20,775 nt of DNA, from assembly GCA_028293725.1 (NCBI GenBank), contig JAQGOE010000231.1, positions 1-20,775 of the forward strand, read 5' to 3'. The stretch comes from Gammaproteobacteria bacterium (GTDB taxonomy: Bacteria > Pseudomonadota > Gammaproteobacteria > Steroidobacterales > Steroidobacteraceae). Shown piece after piece: positions 1 through 7,482 of this stretch. The notes beneath the pieces were generated by a model. It had not been told where the DNA came from. It did no database searches and worked only from the letters and a program-made list of their open reading frames with translations. The position numbers were made by a program, and so were the translations under genes. Positions within the stretch are counted from its first letter, which is position 1. Every line of letters begins with the position of its first letter.

Positions 1-224
1 GCCTCCTCCGCGACCGCCTTGGTTTCAAAGGCGAGCTCCGCGCCGTCGGCGCCGCCGTCAAACAAGACAAGATCTTCTTGCTAGCCCGCTGCGGCTTCGA
101 ATCGTTCGAGCTGCCGCCGGAAGAGAAGGCCGACGAGGCCCTCGCGGCATTACGACGTTACGACGTCGTCTATCAGCCAGCTGTCCCTATCGAGGGCATT
201 AAGAGGCAGCGCTTCTTCGCGTAG
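1..224 (+). CDS. DUF934 family protein, 3' end only (probable partner of sulfite reductase)
   Basis: The reading frame is open from the window edge (first full codon at base 3) to a TAG at 222-224, giving the last 73 residues; the start lies outside the window. The fragment contains GFKGELRAVGAAVKQDKIF followed by ARCGFESFEL. This arrangement of G-E-L-R-A-x-G, then a C-G-F-E/D-x-F-E-L segment, is characteristic of DUF934 proteins. The biochemical role of the family is not established, but the gene commonly sits directly downstream of a sulfite or nitrite reductase hemoprotein gene (cysI). The cysB, cysH, cysG and cysteine synthase genes that follow fit that context, so cysI probably lies just left of the window. 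The gene is convergent with cysB. Confidence 0.82.
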   Translation, partial: LLRDRLGFKGELRAVGAAVKQDKIFLLARCGFESFELPPEEKADEALAALRRYDVVYQPAVPIEGIKRQRFFA

Positions 225-234
225 GTCCTCGCCC

Positions 235-259
235 AGGGGGTGAGTACGACATACCCCTT
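235..259 (+). terminator. possible hairpin terminator after the DUF934 gene
   Basis: AGGGGGT (235-241) can pair with ACCCCTT (253-259) across an 11-base loop, with one G-U pair, starting 11 bases after the DUF934 stop codon. There is no T-run after the stem, so this is a weak intrinsic terminator candidate. The right limb of the hairpin also belongs to the outer arm of the symmetric palindrome element described at 253-357. Confidence 0.22.
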
Positions 260-357
260 CCCAGGCCGTGTCAGGGCACTGACAAATCCAGGCCGATTGT
301 CCGAAATCGGACAAACTCCCGAATGTTGTCAGGGACCTGACACCGGTCGGCAGGGGT
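253..357. repeat. three phased 16-bp palindromes in a near mirror-symmetric element
   Basis: Three 16-bp inverted repeats lie at 269-284 (TGTCAGGGCACTGACA), 298-313 (TGTCCGAAATCGGACA) and 327-342 (TGTCAGGGACCTGACA). Their starts are exactly 29 bp apart, so the two spacers are 13 bp each. All fit TGTC-N8-GACA. The first and third palindromes are nearly the same sequence and flank the middle one, whose centre (305.5) is also the centre of the whole block. Outward symmetry continues approximately, with ACCCCT at 253-258 answered by AGGGGT at 352-357. The block lies between the 3' ends of two convergent genes, so it is not an ordinary promoter operator for either. The 2- to 4-base loops make stable RNA hairpins unlikely. 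Possible identities are a REP/BIME-like extragenic element, a small non-autonomous mobile element, or a protein-binding array. Confidence 0.75.
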
Positions 358-409
358 ACTATCGCGTAGGCCTCCCAGCGGATGCCGCAAGCCTTTCGAA
401 GCTGGGCCC

Positions 410-1381
410 CTACCGCTCCGGCAGCTTGATGTCGACGAACAACTGTTCGACTTCTTCCGCGTTCGCGGCGCGGTGAGCACGGTCTACCAAACGACGGTCC
501 AGGTGCGGCGCCAACAACTGCGCGAAGTCGTACATGTATTTGCGCAAGAGCGTGCCCCGCCGGAAGCCTATCCACGTCGTGTGCGCGGCGAACAAGTGAC
601 GTGCCTCCACCGCGACTAGATCGGGGTCGTTCTCGTCAATGGCCATGTGCGCCACTATGCCCACGCCCAGGCCGAGCCGAACATAGGTCTGGATCACGTC
701 AGCGTCCCGAGCGGTAATGGCTATGTTGGGCGTCAGACCGGCTTTGGCGAAGGCTTCGTGCAGGGAACTGGGCCCCGTGAAGCTGAACGTATAAGTAATC
801 AGCGGATACGCCGCGAGCGTGCGGAAAGACAGCTTGCCCCCGCTGGCCAGCGGATGAGATTTGGGCACGATGACAGTGCGGTGCCAGACGTAGCACGGCA
901 GCAGAGTCAGGTCGCCGTACAAGGCGTCAGAACCCGTGGCGATGGCGCAATCAATTCGATCGTGAGCCACCATCTCGGCGATCTGCTCCGAGGTGCCCTG
1001 GTGTAGGTTCAGACGCACGTTCGGATAGCGGTCACGAAACTGGCGAATAACGTCGGGTAGTACGTAGCGTGCCTGCGTATGCGTAGTGCCGATGGAGAGG
1101 CTTCCCCTGCCCTCGTCCCGAAGCTCGGTCGACAGGTCGCGGATACTTTGGGCTTCCTGCAGGATCCGGAGCGCGCGATCGATGACCTGCTGACCCGCCG
1201 GCGTGATACGCGTCAGATTGCGGCCTTCGCGCACGAAGATCTGAAAGCCCAGCTCATCCTCGAGCAGCTTGATCTGCTTGCTGACTCCAGGCTGCGACGT
1301 ATGCAGCTTCTGGGCGGCCGCCGTGATGTTGAGACCGCTCTGGGCCACCGCGGCGAGGTAACGCAACTGGTGCAACTTCAT
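410..1381 (-). CDS. cysB: LysR-type transcriptional regulator CysB
   Basis: This 323-residue protein matches the usual 324-residue length of CysB. I start at ATG 1381 because MKLHQLRYLAAVAQSGLNIT is the family-typical N-terminus; an ATG 20 codons upstream would add a non-homologous leader. A winged helix-turn-helix spans about residues 1-60, with TAAAQKLHTSQPGVSKQIKLLE as the recognition region (no more than part quoted matters: T20 to E41). The effector domain keeps the residues known to contact sulfate or acetylserine in CysB: T100, T102 and Q103 in the TTHTQARY segment and T202 in SFTGPSS. In the family, O- or N-acetylserine is the inducer, and sulfide/thiosulfate act against it; CysB activates sulfate-assimilation genes and represses itself. 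It is divergent from cysH, its likely target, and shares a 247-bp promoter region with it. Confidence 0.93.
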   Translation of the reverse strand: MKLHQLRYLAAVAQSGLNITAAAQKLHTSQPGVSKQIKLLEDELGFQIFVREGRNLTRITPAGQQVIDRALRILQEAQSIRDLSTELRDEGRGSLSIGTTHTQARYVLPDVIRQFRDRYPNVRLNLHQGTSEQIAEMVAHDRIDCAIATGSDALYGDLTLLPCYVWHRTVIVPKSHPLASGGKLSFRTLAAYPLITYTFSFTGPSSLHEAFAKAGLTPNIAITARDADVIQTYVRLGLGVGIVAHMAIDENDPDLVAVEARHLFAAHTTWIGFRRGTLLRKYMYDFAQLLAPHLDRRLVDRAHRAANAEEVEQLFVDIKLPER

Positions 1382-1628
1382 TTTCTTGTGAGCCTTCGCA
1401 CCGGTTGTGGGCACCGGCGTTAAACCGCGAGCGTAACGCAACCTTACGCGCCACGGCGAGCCACGTAGTACCCGGGCTGGAGGCGGCGATTACTCACACC
1501 CCGCTTACGAGCGTGGCCGTACGCTCCCCAAATGTGACGGGCGTGTCACCGGTCTATAACCGGCGCGCAGTCCCTCAGAAGTAACCATTCGTTCTGTAAT
1601 AAGGGTATGTCCCCCTATAGTCTGGTCC
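1382..1628. promoter_or_regulatory. divergent cysB/cysH control region
   Basis: This 247-bp gap between the divergent starts holds no gene. For cysH a good -10 candidate is TATAGT at 1616-1621, with only a poor -35 (TTCTGT, 1592-1597), which is the pattern expected of an activator-dependent promoter. AT-rich sequence just upstream (about 1583-1607) is where a CysB site would be expected, but I cannot match a firm consensus. Toward cysB, the minus strand has TATAGA (1553-1558) as a weak -10 candidate. Two overlapping inverted repeats surround it: GTGAC (1534-1538) with GTCAC (1545-1549), and CCGGT (1549-1553) with ACCGG (1559-1563). They could serve autoregulation. Confidence 0.45.
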
Positions 1629-2348
1629 ATGGGAGAACTGCTAAACCTCGAGCTCGAACAGAAGGCCGTCACCGTACGTGAGCGCCTCGCCGCGGCCGTC
1701 CAGGAATACGGACGGGTGGTCTATTCGAGCAGCCTCGGTGCCGAGTCGGTCGTCCTCACGGACATCGTCTGGACCCACCTGCCGGCAATAGACATATTCA
1801 CCATCGACACGGGTCGCCTCCCCGAGGAGACCTATGAGCTGATGAGCAAGGTGCAGGCGCGCTACAAGCGCAATCTGCGCGTGGTGTATCCGGACGCGAA
1901 AGCGCTGGAAAACCTCGTGTCCGCACAAGGCATCAACGGCTTCTACAACAGCCTCGAAGCCCGCACGTCGTGCTGCCATACCCGCAAGGTGGAGCCCTTC
2001 AAGCGGGCTATCGCCGGCTATGGAGCGTGGGTAACCGGCCTGCGGCATGAGCAGTCGGCCACCCGTGCCCTGGCGCAGCCTGTCGAATGGGACGCCAAGA
2101 ACGGCCTCCACAAGGTGAGCCCGATCCTCGATTGGACGGAAGAACAGATCTGGCAGTACATCCGCGCCCGCAAGCTGCCGTACAATTCGCTGCACGATCG
2201 TCAGTATCCCAGCATAGGCTGCTCACCGTGCACACGCGCGATTCAGCCCGGCGAAAGCCGCCGCGCGGGACGCTGGTGGTGGGAACAACCAGAATCCCGT
2301 GAATGCGGCCTGCACCCTAGGGTTCGTCATGCAGCCGCGCAGGCCTAG
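1629..2348 (+). CDS. cysH: assimilatory APS reductase (adenylyl-sulfate reductase, 4Fe-4S type)
   Basis: This enzyme reduces adenosine 5'-phosphosulfate to sulfite with thioredoxin or glutathione as electron donor. The 239-residue protein has the ATP-pyrophosphatase-like fold: a nucleotide loop SSSLGAES (33-40), then ITGLRHEQSATR-like sequence at 135-146. Four cysteines that bind a [4Fe-4S] cluster are present (C115, C116, C198, C201), which points to the APS-using (Pseudomonas/plant) type rather than the cluster-free E. coli PAPS reductase. The catalytic cysteine is C226 in ECGLH. RAGRWWWE at 212-219 is also typical. There is no Shine-Dalgarno sequence before the ATG, and the best -10 motif lies only 7 bases upstream, so a leaderless or very short leader mRNA is possible. 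The gene starts the cysH-cysG-cysteine synthase operon; a 32-bp gap precedes cysG. Confidence 0.93.
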   Translation: MGELLNLELEQKAVTVRERLAAAVQEYGRVVYSSSLGAESVVLTDIVWTHLPAIDIFTIDTGRLPEETYELMSKVQARYKRNLRVVYPDAKALENLVSAQGINGFYNSLEARTSCCHTRKVEPFKRAIAGYGAWVTGLRHEQSATRALAQPVEWDAKNGLHKVSPILDWTEEQIWQYIRARKLPYNSLHDRQYPSIGCSPCTRAIQPGESRRAGRWWWEQPESRECGLHPRVRHAAAQA

Positions 2349-2380
2349 GAGCGTGGCTCCAGAGTTTCGGATGGGCGTGG

Positions 2381-3811
2381 ATGGATTATTTGCCGCTGTT
2401 TATGCAACTGCGTTCGCAGCCCGTGGTGGTTGTGGGCGGCGGACACATTGCCAATCGCAAGGTGGATCTGCTGCGCAGGAGCGGGGCGCAGATCACCGTC
2501 GTTTCGCCGGAGCTGCGCGAAGAGCTGCATAAGCTCGCCTCGAAAGGTGAGCTTCACTACGTCGCTGAGAGATTCTCTGAAGCGCACATCGAGGGCGCCA
2601 CTCTCGTCATCGCCGCGACGAACGATCACGACGTCAACGTAGCCGTCTCCAAGGCGGCGCAAGCACGCAAAATTCCCGTCAACGTTGTCGACAACCCTAC
2701 CCTGTCGACATTCATCTTTCCCGCCATAGTCGACCGCTCGCCCATCATTGTCGCGGTCAGTTCTGGAGGCGAATCGCCCGTTCTTGCGCGACGTGTTCGC
2801 GAGCAGATCGAGGCCCTCCTCCCCGAGAAGCTGGGCGCTCTCGCGCGTTTCATGGGTGCGAGGCGTAAGGCCGTGCAACAGGCTTTGGGGGCCCTAGCAC
2901 GCCGTCCGTTCTGGGAGCGCATCGTGAGTGGCGTCGTGGGCACGCGAGTCCTGGCGGGCGACGAGGCCTCCGCAGAAAAGGCTTTTGAGAGTGAGCTGCG
3001 TACATCGCATCTGACCACGTCGCCCACGACGGGTGGCAGTGGACTCGGCGAGGTCTACCTCATCGGTGCAGGCCCGGGAGATCCCGACCTGCTAACGCTG
3101 CGGGCTCTACAGCTCCTACAGCAAGCGGACGTCGTCCTATACGACCGCCTCGTACCCGACGCGGTGCTCGACCGATCGCGTCGCGACGCCGAGCGCATTT
3201 TTGTGGGCAAAGAAGCGGGCGACCATACCGTTCAGGACCGCATTCACGAGTTGTTAGTGCACTACGCCCGCAAGGGCCTTCGCGTGGCGCGCCTGAAAGG
3301 CGGCGACCCGTTCGTCTTCGGACGGGGCGGTGAGGAAATTGAAGTCCTCGCTCGACACAACATTCCCTATATCAGTGTCCCGGGCATCACCGCGGCACTC
3401 GGCGCCGCATCCTCCGCGGGAATTCCGCTTACGCATCGCCGGCTCGCGCAAAGCGTCACGTTCGTGGCGGGTCACGTGCTCGAGGACGACGCACTTGACT
3501 GGCGCTCACTCGCGAGCCCGCGACAGACCATTGTCTTCTACATGGGAGTCTCGCATCTCGACCAGATCGTGGCGAAGCTCCGCGCCGCCGGGGCGAAGGC
3601 CGAACACCCGGCCGCGATCGTCGAGCGAGCAACGCTTCCGGAGCAGCGGACGCTGCGCGGCACGCTCGAGACGATAGCGGAGATCGCGCGTAAAGCGAGC
3701 GTTACCGCCCCTGCGCTGTTGATTGTCGGAGACGTCACGACGTTCATGGCAACCGACGCCCGGCTCACCAATCAACAGCACGGATCAATTTCACACGGGA
3801 CCCTAGTATGA
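2381..3811 (+). CDS. cysG: siroheme synthase (fused dehydrogenase/ferrochelatase and uroporphyrinogen-III methyltransferase)
   Basis: This is the multifunctional CysG that turns uroporphyrinogen III into siroheme, the prosthetic group of sulfite reductase, in the cytoplasm. At 476 residues it is slightly longer than the 457-residue E. coli protein. The N-terminal half is the precorrin-2 dehydrogenase/ferrochelatase: the NAD loop GGGHIANRK is at 19-27 and the catalytic aspartate is D104 in NVVDNP. A helical dimerisation region follows, at about 135-205. The C-terminal half is the SAM-dependent methyltransferase with GAGPGDPDLLT at 229-239 and KGGDPFVFGRGGEE at 306-319. The start MDYLPLF matches the family start. 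The stop codon overlaps the next ATG by 4 bases (ATGA), so translation of the two genes is probably coupled. The linker between domains (about 205-222) is Thr/Ser/Gly-rich. Confidence 0.96.
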   Translation: MDYLPLFMQLRSQPVVVVGGGHIANRKVDLLRRSGAQITVVSPELREELHKLASKGELHYVAERFSEAHIEGATLVIAATNDHDVNVAVSKAAQARKIPVNVVDNPTLSTFIFPAIVDRSPIIVAVSSGGESPVLARRVREQIEALLPEKLGALARFMGARRKAVQQALGALARRPFWERIVSGVVGTRVLAGDEASAEKAFESELRTSHLTTSPTTGGSGLGEVYLIGAGPGDPDLLTLRALQLLQQADVVLYDRLVPDAVLDRSRRDAERIFVGKEAGDHTVQDRIHELLVHYARKGLRVARLKGGDPFVFGRGGEEIEVLARHNIPYISVPGITAALGAASSAGIPLTHRRLAQSVTFVAGHVLEDDALDWRSLASPRQTIVFYMGVSHLDQIVAKLRAAGAKAEHPAAIVERATLPEQRTLRGTLETIAEIARKASVTAPALLIVGDVTTFMATDARLTNQQHGSISHGTLV

Positions 3812-4845
3812 GTATCTCTGACGGATTTGCCGGCTCGGTCGGCAATACGCCTCTGATCAGGCTTCGTGCCGTGAGTGAGGAGACGGGCTGTGAGATCCTC
3901 GGCAAAGCCGAGTTCATGAATCCAGGTGGGTCGGTGAAAGACCGCGCTGCGCGCGCGATCATTACGACCGCCGAGCGACGCGGGCAGCTGCCGCCGCGTG
4001 GCACCGTCGTCGAAGGCACCGCCGGCAACACAGGCATCGGGCTCGCCCATGTCTGTAACGAGCGCGGCTACCGCTGCATCATCGTCATGCCTGACAACCA
4101 GGCGCCGGAGAAATACCGGCTGTTGGAAATGCTGGGCGCCGAGGTGCACAAGGTGCCCACCGTCCCCTACAGCAACCCGAATCAATACCAGAAGGTCGCG
4201 CAGCGCCTGGCTGCCTCGCTCCCCAACGCCATCTGGTCGAATCAGTTCGACAACACCGCGAACCGGGAAGCGCACCTGCAGACCACGGGCCCGGAGATCT
4301 GGACCCAGACCAACGGTCGCATTGACGCCTTTGTGGCGGCAAGCGGCACGGGGGGAACCTTCGCGGGCGTGTCGGAATATCTCAAGTCCCGCCGGAAGTC
4401 GATCCGCTGCGTATTGGCCGATCCTCCAGGCAGCAGCCTGTACGAGTACGTTCGTAACGGAACTCTCAAGTCAACAGGAAGTGGCTCGATCACCGAAGGC
4501 ATCGGCATCGGGCGCGTGACGGCGAATCTGAAGGACGCGCCGATCGACGATGCTCTGCACGTCGAAGATGCGGACACGGTGCGCTTCGTCTATCGGTTGT
4601 TGCGCGAGGAAGGTTTGTTTCTGGGCAGCACGAGCGGCATCAACGTCGCCGCGGCCGTGCGCGTCGCGCTGGAACTGGGACGAGGACACACCATCGTCAC
4701 CATTCTGTGTGACGGCGGAGCGAAGTATCAGTCGCGGCTGTTTAACCGCGAATGGCTTGAAGGGAAAGGTCTGGCGGCCCACGCTGGCCCGCTGCCGGCG
4801 CGGCCGCCCGTATCGCTGGATAAGATTTTCGTCGAGCAGCCCTGA
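3808..4845 (+). CDS. cysK: cysteine synthase (PLP-dependent O-acetylserine sulfhydrylase family)
   Basis: The enzyme joins sulfide to O-acetylserine to make cysteine, the final step of the pathway encoded here. The 345-residue protein carries the PLP-binding lysine K44 in NPGGSVKDRAA, the PLP-phosphate loop GTGGT at 181-185, and GSTSG at 274-278, whose serine contacts the pyridine nitrogen. The substrate loop reads EGTAGNTGIG (70-79), whereas classical CysK/CysM have a TSGNTG loop, so the usual serine is alanine. This belongs to a subgroup often labelled cysteine synthase A, but a different thiol donor or activated serine cannot be excluded; the cysK symbol is therefore tentative. The start overlaps the cysG stop by 4 bases. 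A C-terminal tail of about 30 residues beyond the fold (Ala/Pro-rich) is unremarkable. Confidence 0.88.
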   Translation: MSISDGFAGSVGNTPLIRLRAVSEETGCEILGKAEFMNPGGSVKDRAARAIITTAERRGQLPPRGTVVEGTAGNTGIGLAHVCNERGYRCIIVMPDNQAPEKYRLLEMLGAEVHKVPTVPYSNPNQYQKVAQRLAASLPNAIWSNQFDNTANREAHLQTTGPEIWTQTNGRIDAFVAASGTGGTFAGVSEYLKSRRKSIRCVLADPPGSSLYEYVRNGTLKSTGSGSITEGIGIGRVTANLKDAPIDDALHVEDADTVRFVYRLLREEGLFLGSTSGINVAAAVRVALELGRGHTIVTILCDGGAKYQSRLFNREWLEGKGLAAHAGPLPARPPVSLDKIFVEQP

Positions 4846-4930
4846 GGGATTGATCGCCCGCTGAGGCCCGTGACCCCCGAAAGGTCTGCGGGCCTGCAAG
4901 GTTGACCCGGGTGTGGGCCCGCGAGGTCGA

Positions 4931-4979
4931 CCCGGACGCTGCGCGAGCGATTTCGCGCAGCGCCTGCTATCGGTCCGGG
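4931..4979. terminator. nested inverted repeats, candidate bidirectional terminator between cysK and lon
   Basis: An inner perfect stem pairs CGCTGCGCGA (4937-4946) with TCGCGCAGCG (4953-4962) around a 6-base loop. An outer pair CCCGGAC (4931-4937) with GTCCGGG (4973-4979) encloses it, sharing one base with the inner stem. It sits in the 191-bp gap between two convergent genes, the position expected for a terminator serving both. Only a short pyrimidine run (TCCTTTC, 4982-4988) follows on the plus strand, so classic intrinsic termination is not assured. Weaker pairings upstream include GGCCCG with CGGGCC near 4865-4895. Confidence 0.45.
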
Positions 4980-5006
4980 CCCTCCTTTCAACTTGTCGTC
5001 ACCTGA

Positions 5007-5024
5007 GCGCGCATCCTTGCGCGC
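5007..5024. terminator. short GC hairpin downstream of lon
   Basis: GCGCGC (5007-5012) and GCGCGC (5019-5024) form a 6-bp self-complementary stem with a 6-base loop (ATCCTT). It begins 12 bases past the end of lon on the minus strand and could act as a lon terminator or mRNA 3' stabiliser. On the minus strand no clear U-run follows. Confidence 0.3.
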
Positions 5025-5036
5025 CAGGGCCGCCGG

Positions 5037-7478
5037 TCAGGCGGCTGTCTTCTCCGTTTGACCGTTCGTGCTGGCCTTCGCGGCGGACGGCCTGCCCGCC
5101 ACTTTATCGATCGAGCCGGCGGGCTCGCCGAGCGCCACTTCCAGCGCCTCCTGCACCCGCTCGACCCACACGAACTCCAGCATTGCCCGGGTGCTCTGCG
5201 GAATATCATCCAGGTCACGCCGGTTACGCGCCGGCAGAATGACCTTCTTGATACCCGCCCGAGCCGCGGCGATCGTCTTCTCCTTCACGCCGCCGATGGG
5301 CAACACCAGTCCTCTCAGACTGATCTCACCGGTCATCGCTACGTCCGCACGCACCGCCTTACCCTTCAGAAGTGAGGCAAGCGATGTAAACATCGCGACG
5401 CCAGCACTCGGGCCGTCCTTCGGGATTGCTCCCGCAGGGACGTGCACGTGGATGTCACTATTCTCGAACAACTTCGGATCGATCCCGAGCTCCGTCGCCT
5501 GCGCCTTCACCAAGCTCAGCGCCGCCTGCGCGCTCTCCTTCATCACATCGCCCAACTGGCCCGTGAGAATGAGCTTGCCGCTTCCCGGCATCCGCGCCGA
5601 CTCGACGAACAGGATGTCACCACCCACCGGCGTCCACGCCAGACCGGTCGCAACACCAGGCACGGAAGTCCGCTGCGCCACTTCGTTCTCGAACCGGGTT
5701 CCGCCCAACACCGTGGTCACGTCATCGGCATCGAAACGCACGGTCTTGTCCTTACCCTCGGCAATCCTGACGGCGGCCTGCCGCAGCAGTGAACCTATCT
5801 CGCGCTCGAGATTACGCACACCCGACTCACGTGTGTACTCGCCGATGAGCCTGGCTAACGCCTCATCGGTCACGGTCACCTGCTCGGCCGTCAGACCATT
5901 CGCCTTGAGCTGACGCTGCACGAGATAGCGCTTCGCAATCTGCAGCTTCTCATCCTGCGTGTAACCCGTGAGCTGAATAATTTCCATGCGATCCCGCAAC
6001 GGCCCGGGAATCGTCTCCAGCACGTTCGCCGTCGCGACAAACAACACCTTGCTCAGATCGAACGGCTGCCCGATGTAGTTGTCGCGGAACGTGGAATTCT
6101 GCTCCGGATCCAACACTTCGAGCAGTGCCGACGACGGGTCGCCCTGGTGGCTGGCGTTGAGCTTGTCGATCTCATCGAGCATGAACACCGGATTGCGTGT
6201 ACCGGCCTTGCGCAGGCTCTGGATGACATTGCCGGGAAGCGCGCCGATGTAGGTGCGTCGATGCCCGCGGATCTCCGCCTCATCGTGCACACCACCCAAA
6301 CTCGCCCGCACGAACTTCAAACCAAGCGCGCGCGCAATGCTCTGCCCCAGGGAGGTCTTGCCCACGCCCGGAGGTCCCACAAAGCACAGAATCGGGCTGC
6401 GGCCTTCCGGATTCAGCTTGCGAACCGCAAGGAACTCCAGAATGCGACGCTTCACCTTGTCGAGGCCGTAGTGATCCTCGTCGAGGACCTTGCGCGCTTT
6501 CTCGATGTCGATGTTCTCAGCGTCGGTCTTGCTCCAGGGCAGCGCGACCAGCCAATCGAGATAATTCCGCGTCATGCCGTACTCGGGGCTCGCCTCGTTC
6601 ATCCGCTGAAGCCGCTTCAGCTCCTTGCGCGCATGCTCGTTCACTTCCGCCGGCATAGCCGCGGCGGTAATAGCCTTCTCGAGCTCGTCCGCATCGCTCT
6701 TGGAGTCGTCGGTCTCACCCAGCTCCTTCTGCAACTGGTGTATCTGCTCGCGCAGCACCGCTTCACGCTGACGCTCACCCAGAGCTTCCTGCGTCTGCTT
6801 GCTGATATCGCGAGTGATCTTGAGCACCTCAACCCGGTGCGCCAACAGCTTCAACACCTTGTCGAGCCGATCCTTCAGATCGACGGTCTCGAGGACTTCC
6901 TGCTTCTCACTGGGCTTCACATCCATGAAGCTCACGATGAGATCCGCGAGTTGTCCCGCCGAGTCAACGGACTGCACTGTGCGCGCCAGATCGGCAGGCA
7001 CCTGTGGGAGCAACGCCAGGGCCTCCATGGCACGCTGTTTGAGAGCATCGAGGCGAGCCTCGATCTCCGAGCTTCCGGTATCGGTGTCCGTGAGCGACTC
7101 GATGCGCGCGGCCAGGAAGGGCGTCTCACGCACAATTTGCAGCATGCGGAAGCGGCTCTCGCCCTGGGCCACCAGGTGATGACTGCCATCCGGGCTCGTC
7201 ACGTAACGGACCACCGTCGCGAGTACACCGTACTCATAGAGATCGGTCGCGGAGGGCTTCTCCACGCTCGGATCCCGTTGCAACAGCAGGCCGATCTTGC
7301 GACCCGTACGGACTGCTTCCTGGGCGGCAGCGATGCTTTCCTCACGGCCGAGCGCAACAGGCAACACGATGCCGGGGAACAGCACCAGGTTGCGTGTGGC
7401 AACGATCGGCACGGCATCGGCCGGCAATGGCGGCACCTCGATCCGGGGCGTTACAGGTTTTGTCTCTATTTCGTCCAT
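5037..7478 (-). CDS. lon: ATP-dependent serine protease Lon
   Basis: Lon degrades misfolded and regulatory proteins in the cytoplasm. The 813-residue protein has the full LonA layout: an N-terminal substrate-binding domain (about 22-215), a coiled-coil region (about 230-300), an AAA+ module with Walker A GPPGVGKT at 368-375 and Walker B FMLDEID at 432-438, and a C-terminal protease domain with the catalytic dyad S691 (KDGPSAGV) and K734 (GGVKEK). The length is a little over E. coli Lon (784), with a 9- to 20-residue charged/proline lead and an Ala/Thr-rich tail of about 25 residues. The ATG is 4 bases after the hsp20 stop codon, so the two are co-transcribed and probably translationally coupled. 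clpX, the common lon neighbour in Gammaproteobacteria, is not adjacent, so this may be a second, stress-specific Lon. Confidence 0.96.
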   Translation of the reverse strand: MDEIETKPVTPRIEVPPLPADAVPIVATRNLVLFPGIVLPVALGREESIAAAQEAVRTGRKIGLLLQRDPSVEKPSATDLYEYGVLATVVRYVTSPDGSHHLVAQGESRFRMLQIVRETPFLAARIESLTDTDTGSSEIEARLDALKQRAMEALALLPQVPADLARTVQSVDSAGQLADLIVSFMDVKPSEKQEVLETVDLKDRLDKVLKLLAHRVEVLKITRDISKQTQEALGERQREAVLREQIHQLQKELGETDDSKSDADELEKAITAAAMPAEVNEHARKELKRLQRMNEASPEYGMTRNYLDWLVALPWSKTDAENIDIEKARKVLDEDHYGLDKVKRRILEFLAVRKLNPEGRSPILCFVGPPGVGKTSLGQSIARALGLKFVRASLGGVHDEAEIRGHRRTYIGALPGNVIQSLRKAGTRNPVFMLDEIDKLNASHQGDPSSALLEVLDPEQNSTFRDNYIGQPFDLSKVLFVATANVLETIPGPLRDRMEIIQLTGYTQDEKLQIAKRYLVQRQLKANGLTAEQVTVTDEALARLIGEYTRESGVRNLEREIGSLLRQAAVRIAEGKDKTVRFDADDVTTVLGGTRFENEVAQRTSVPGVATGLAWTPVGGDILFVESARMPGSGKLILTGQLGDVMKESAQAALSLVKAQATELGIDPKLFENSDIHVHVPAGAIPKDGPSAGVAMFTSLASLLKGKAVRADVAMTGEISLRGLVLPIGGVKEKTIAAARAGIKKVILPARNRRDLDDIPQSTRAMLEFVWVERVQEALEVALGEPAGSIDKVAGRPSAAKASTNGQTEKTAA

Positions 7479-7482
7479 AGTG

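Noticed and set aside
269..342. CRISPR-like array at the three palindromes
   Set aside because: The repeats are 16 bp, palindromic and different from each other, the spacers are only 13 bp, and there is no leader or cas gene.
240..476. Short plus-strand open frame across the palindromes and the cysB 3' end
   Set aside because: Its codons run through inverted repeats and then antisense to cysB; there is no Shine-Dalgarno and no family resemblance.
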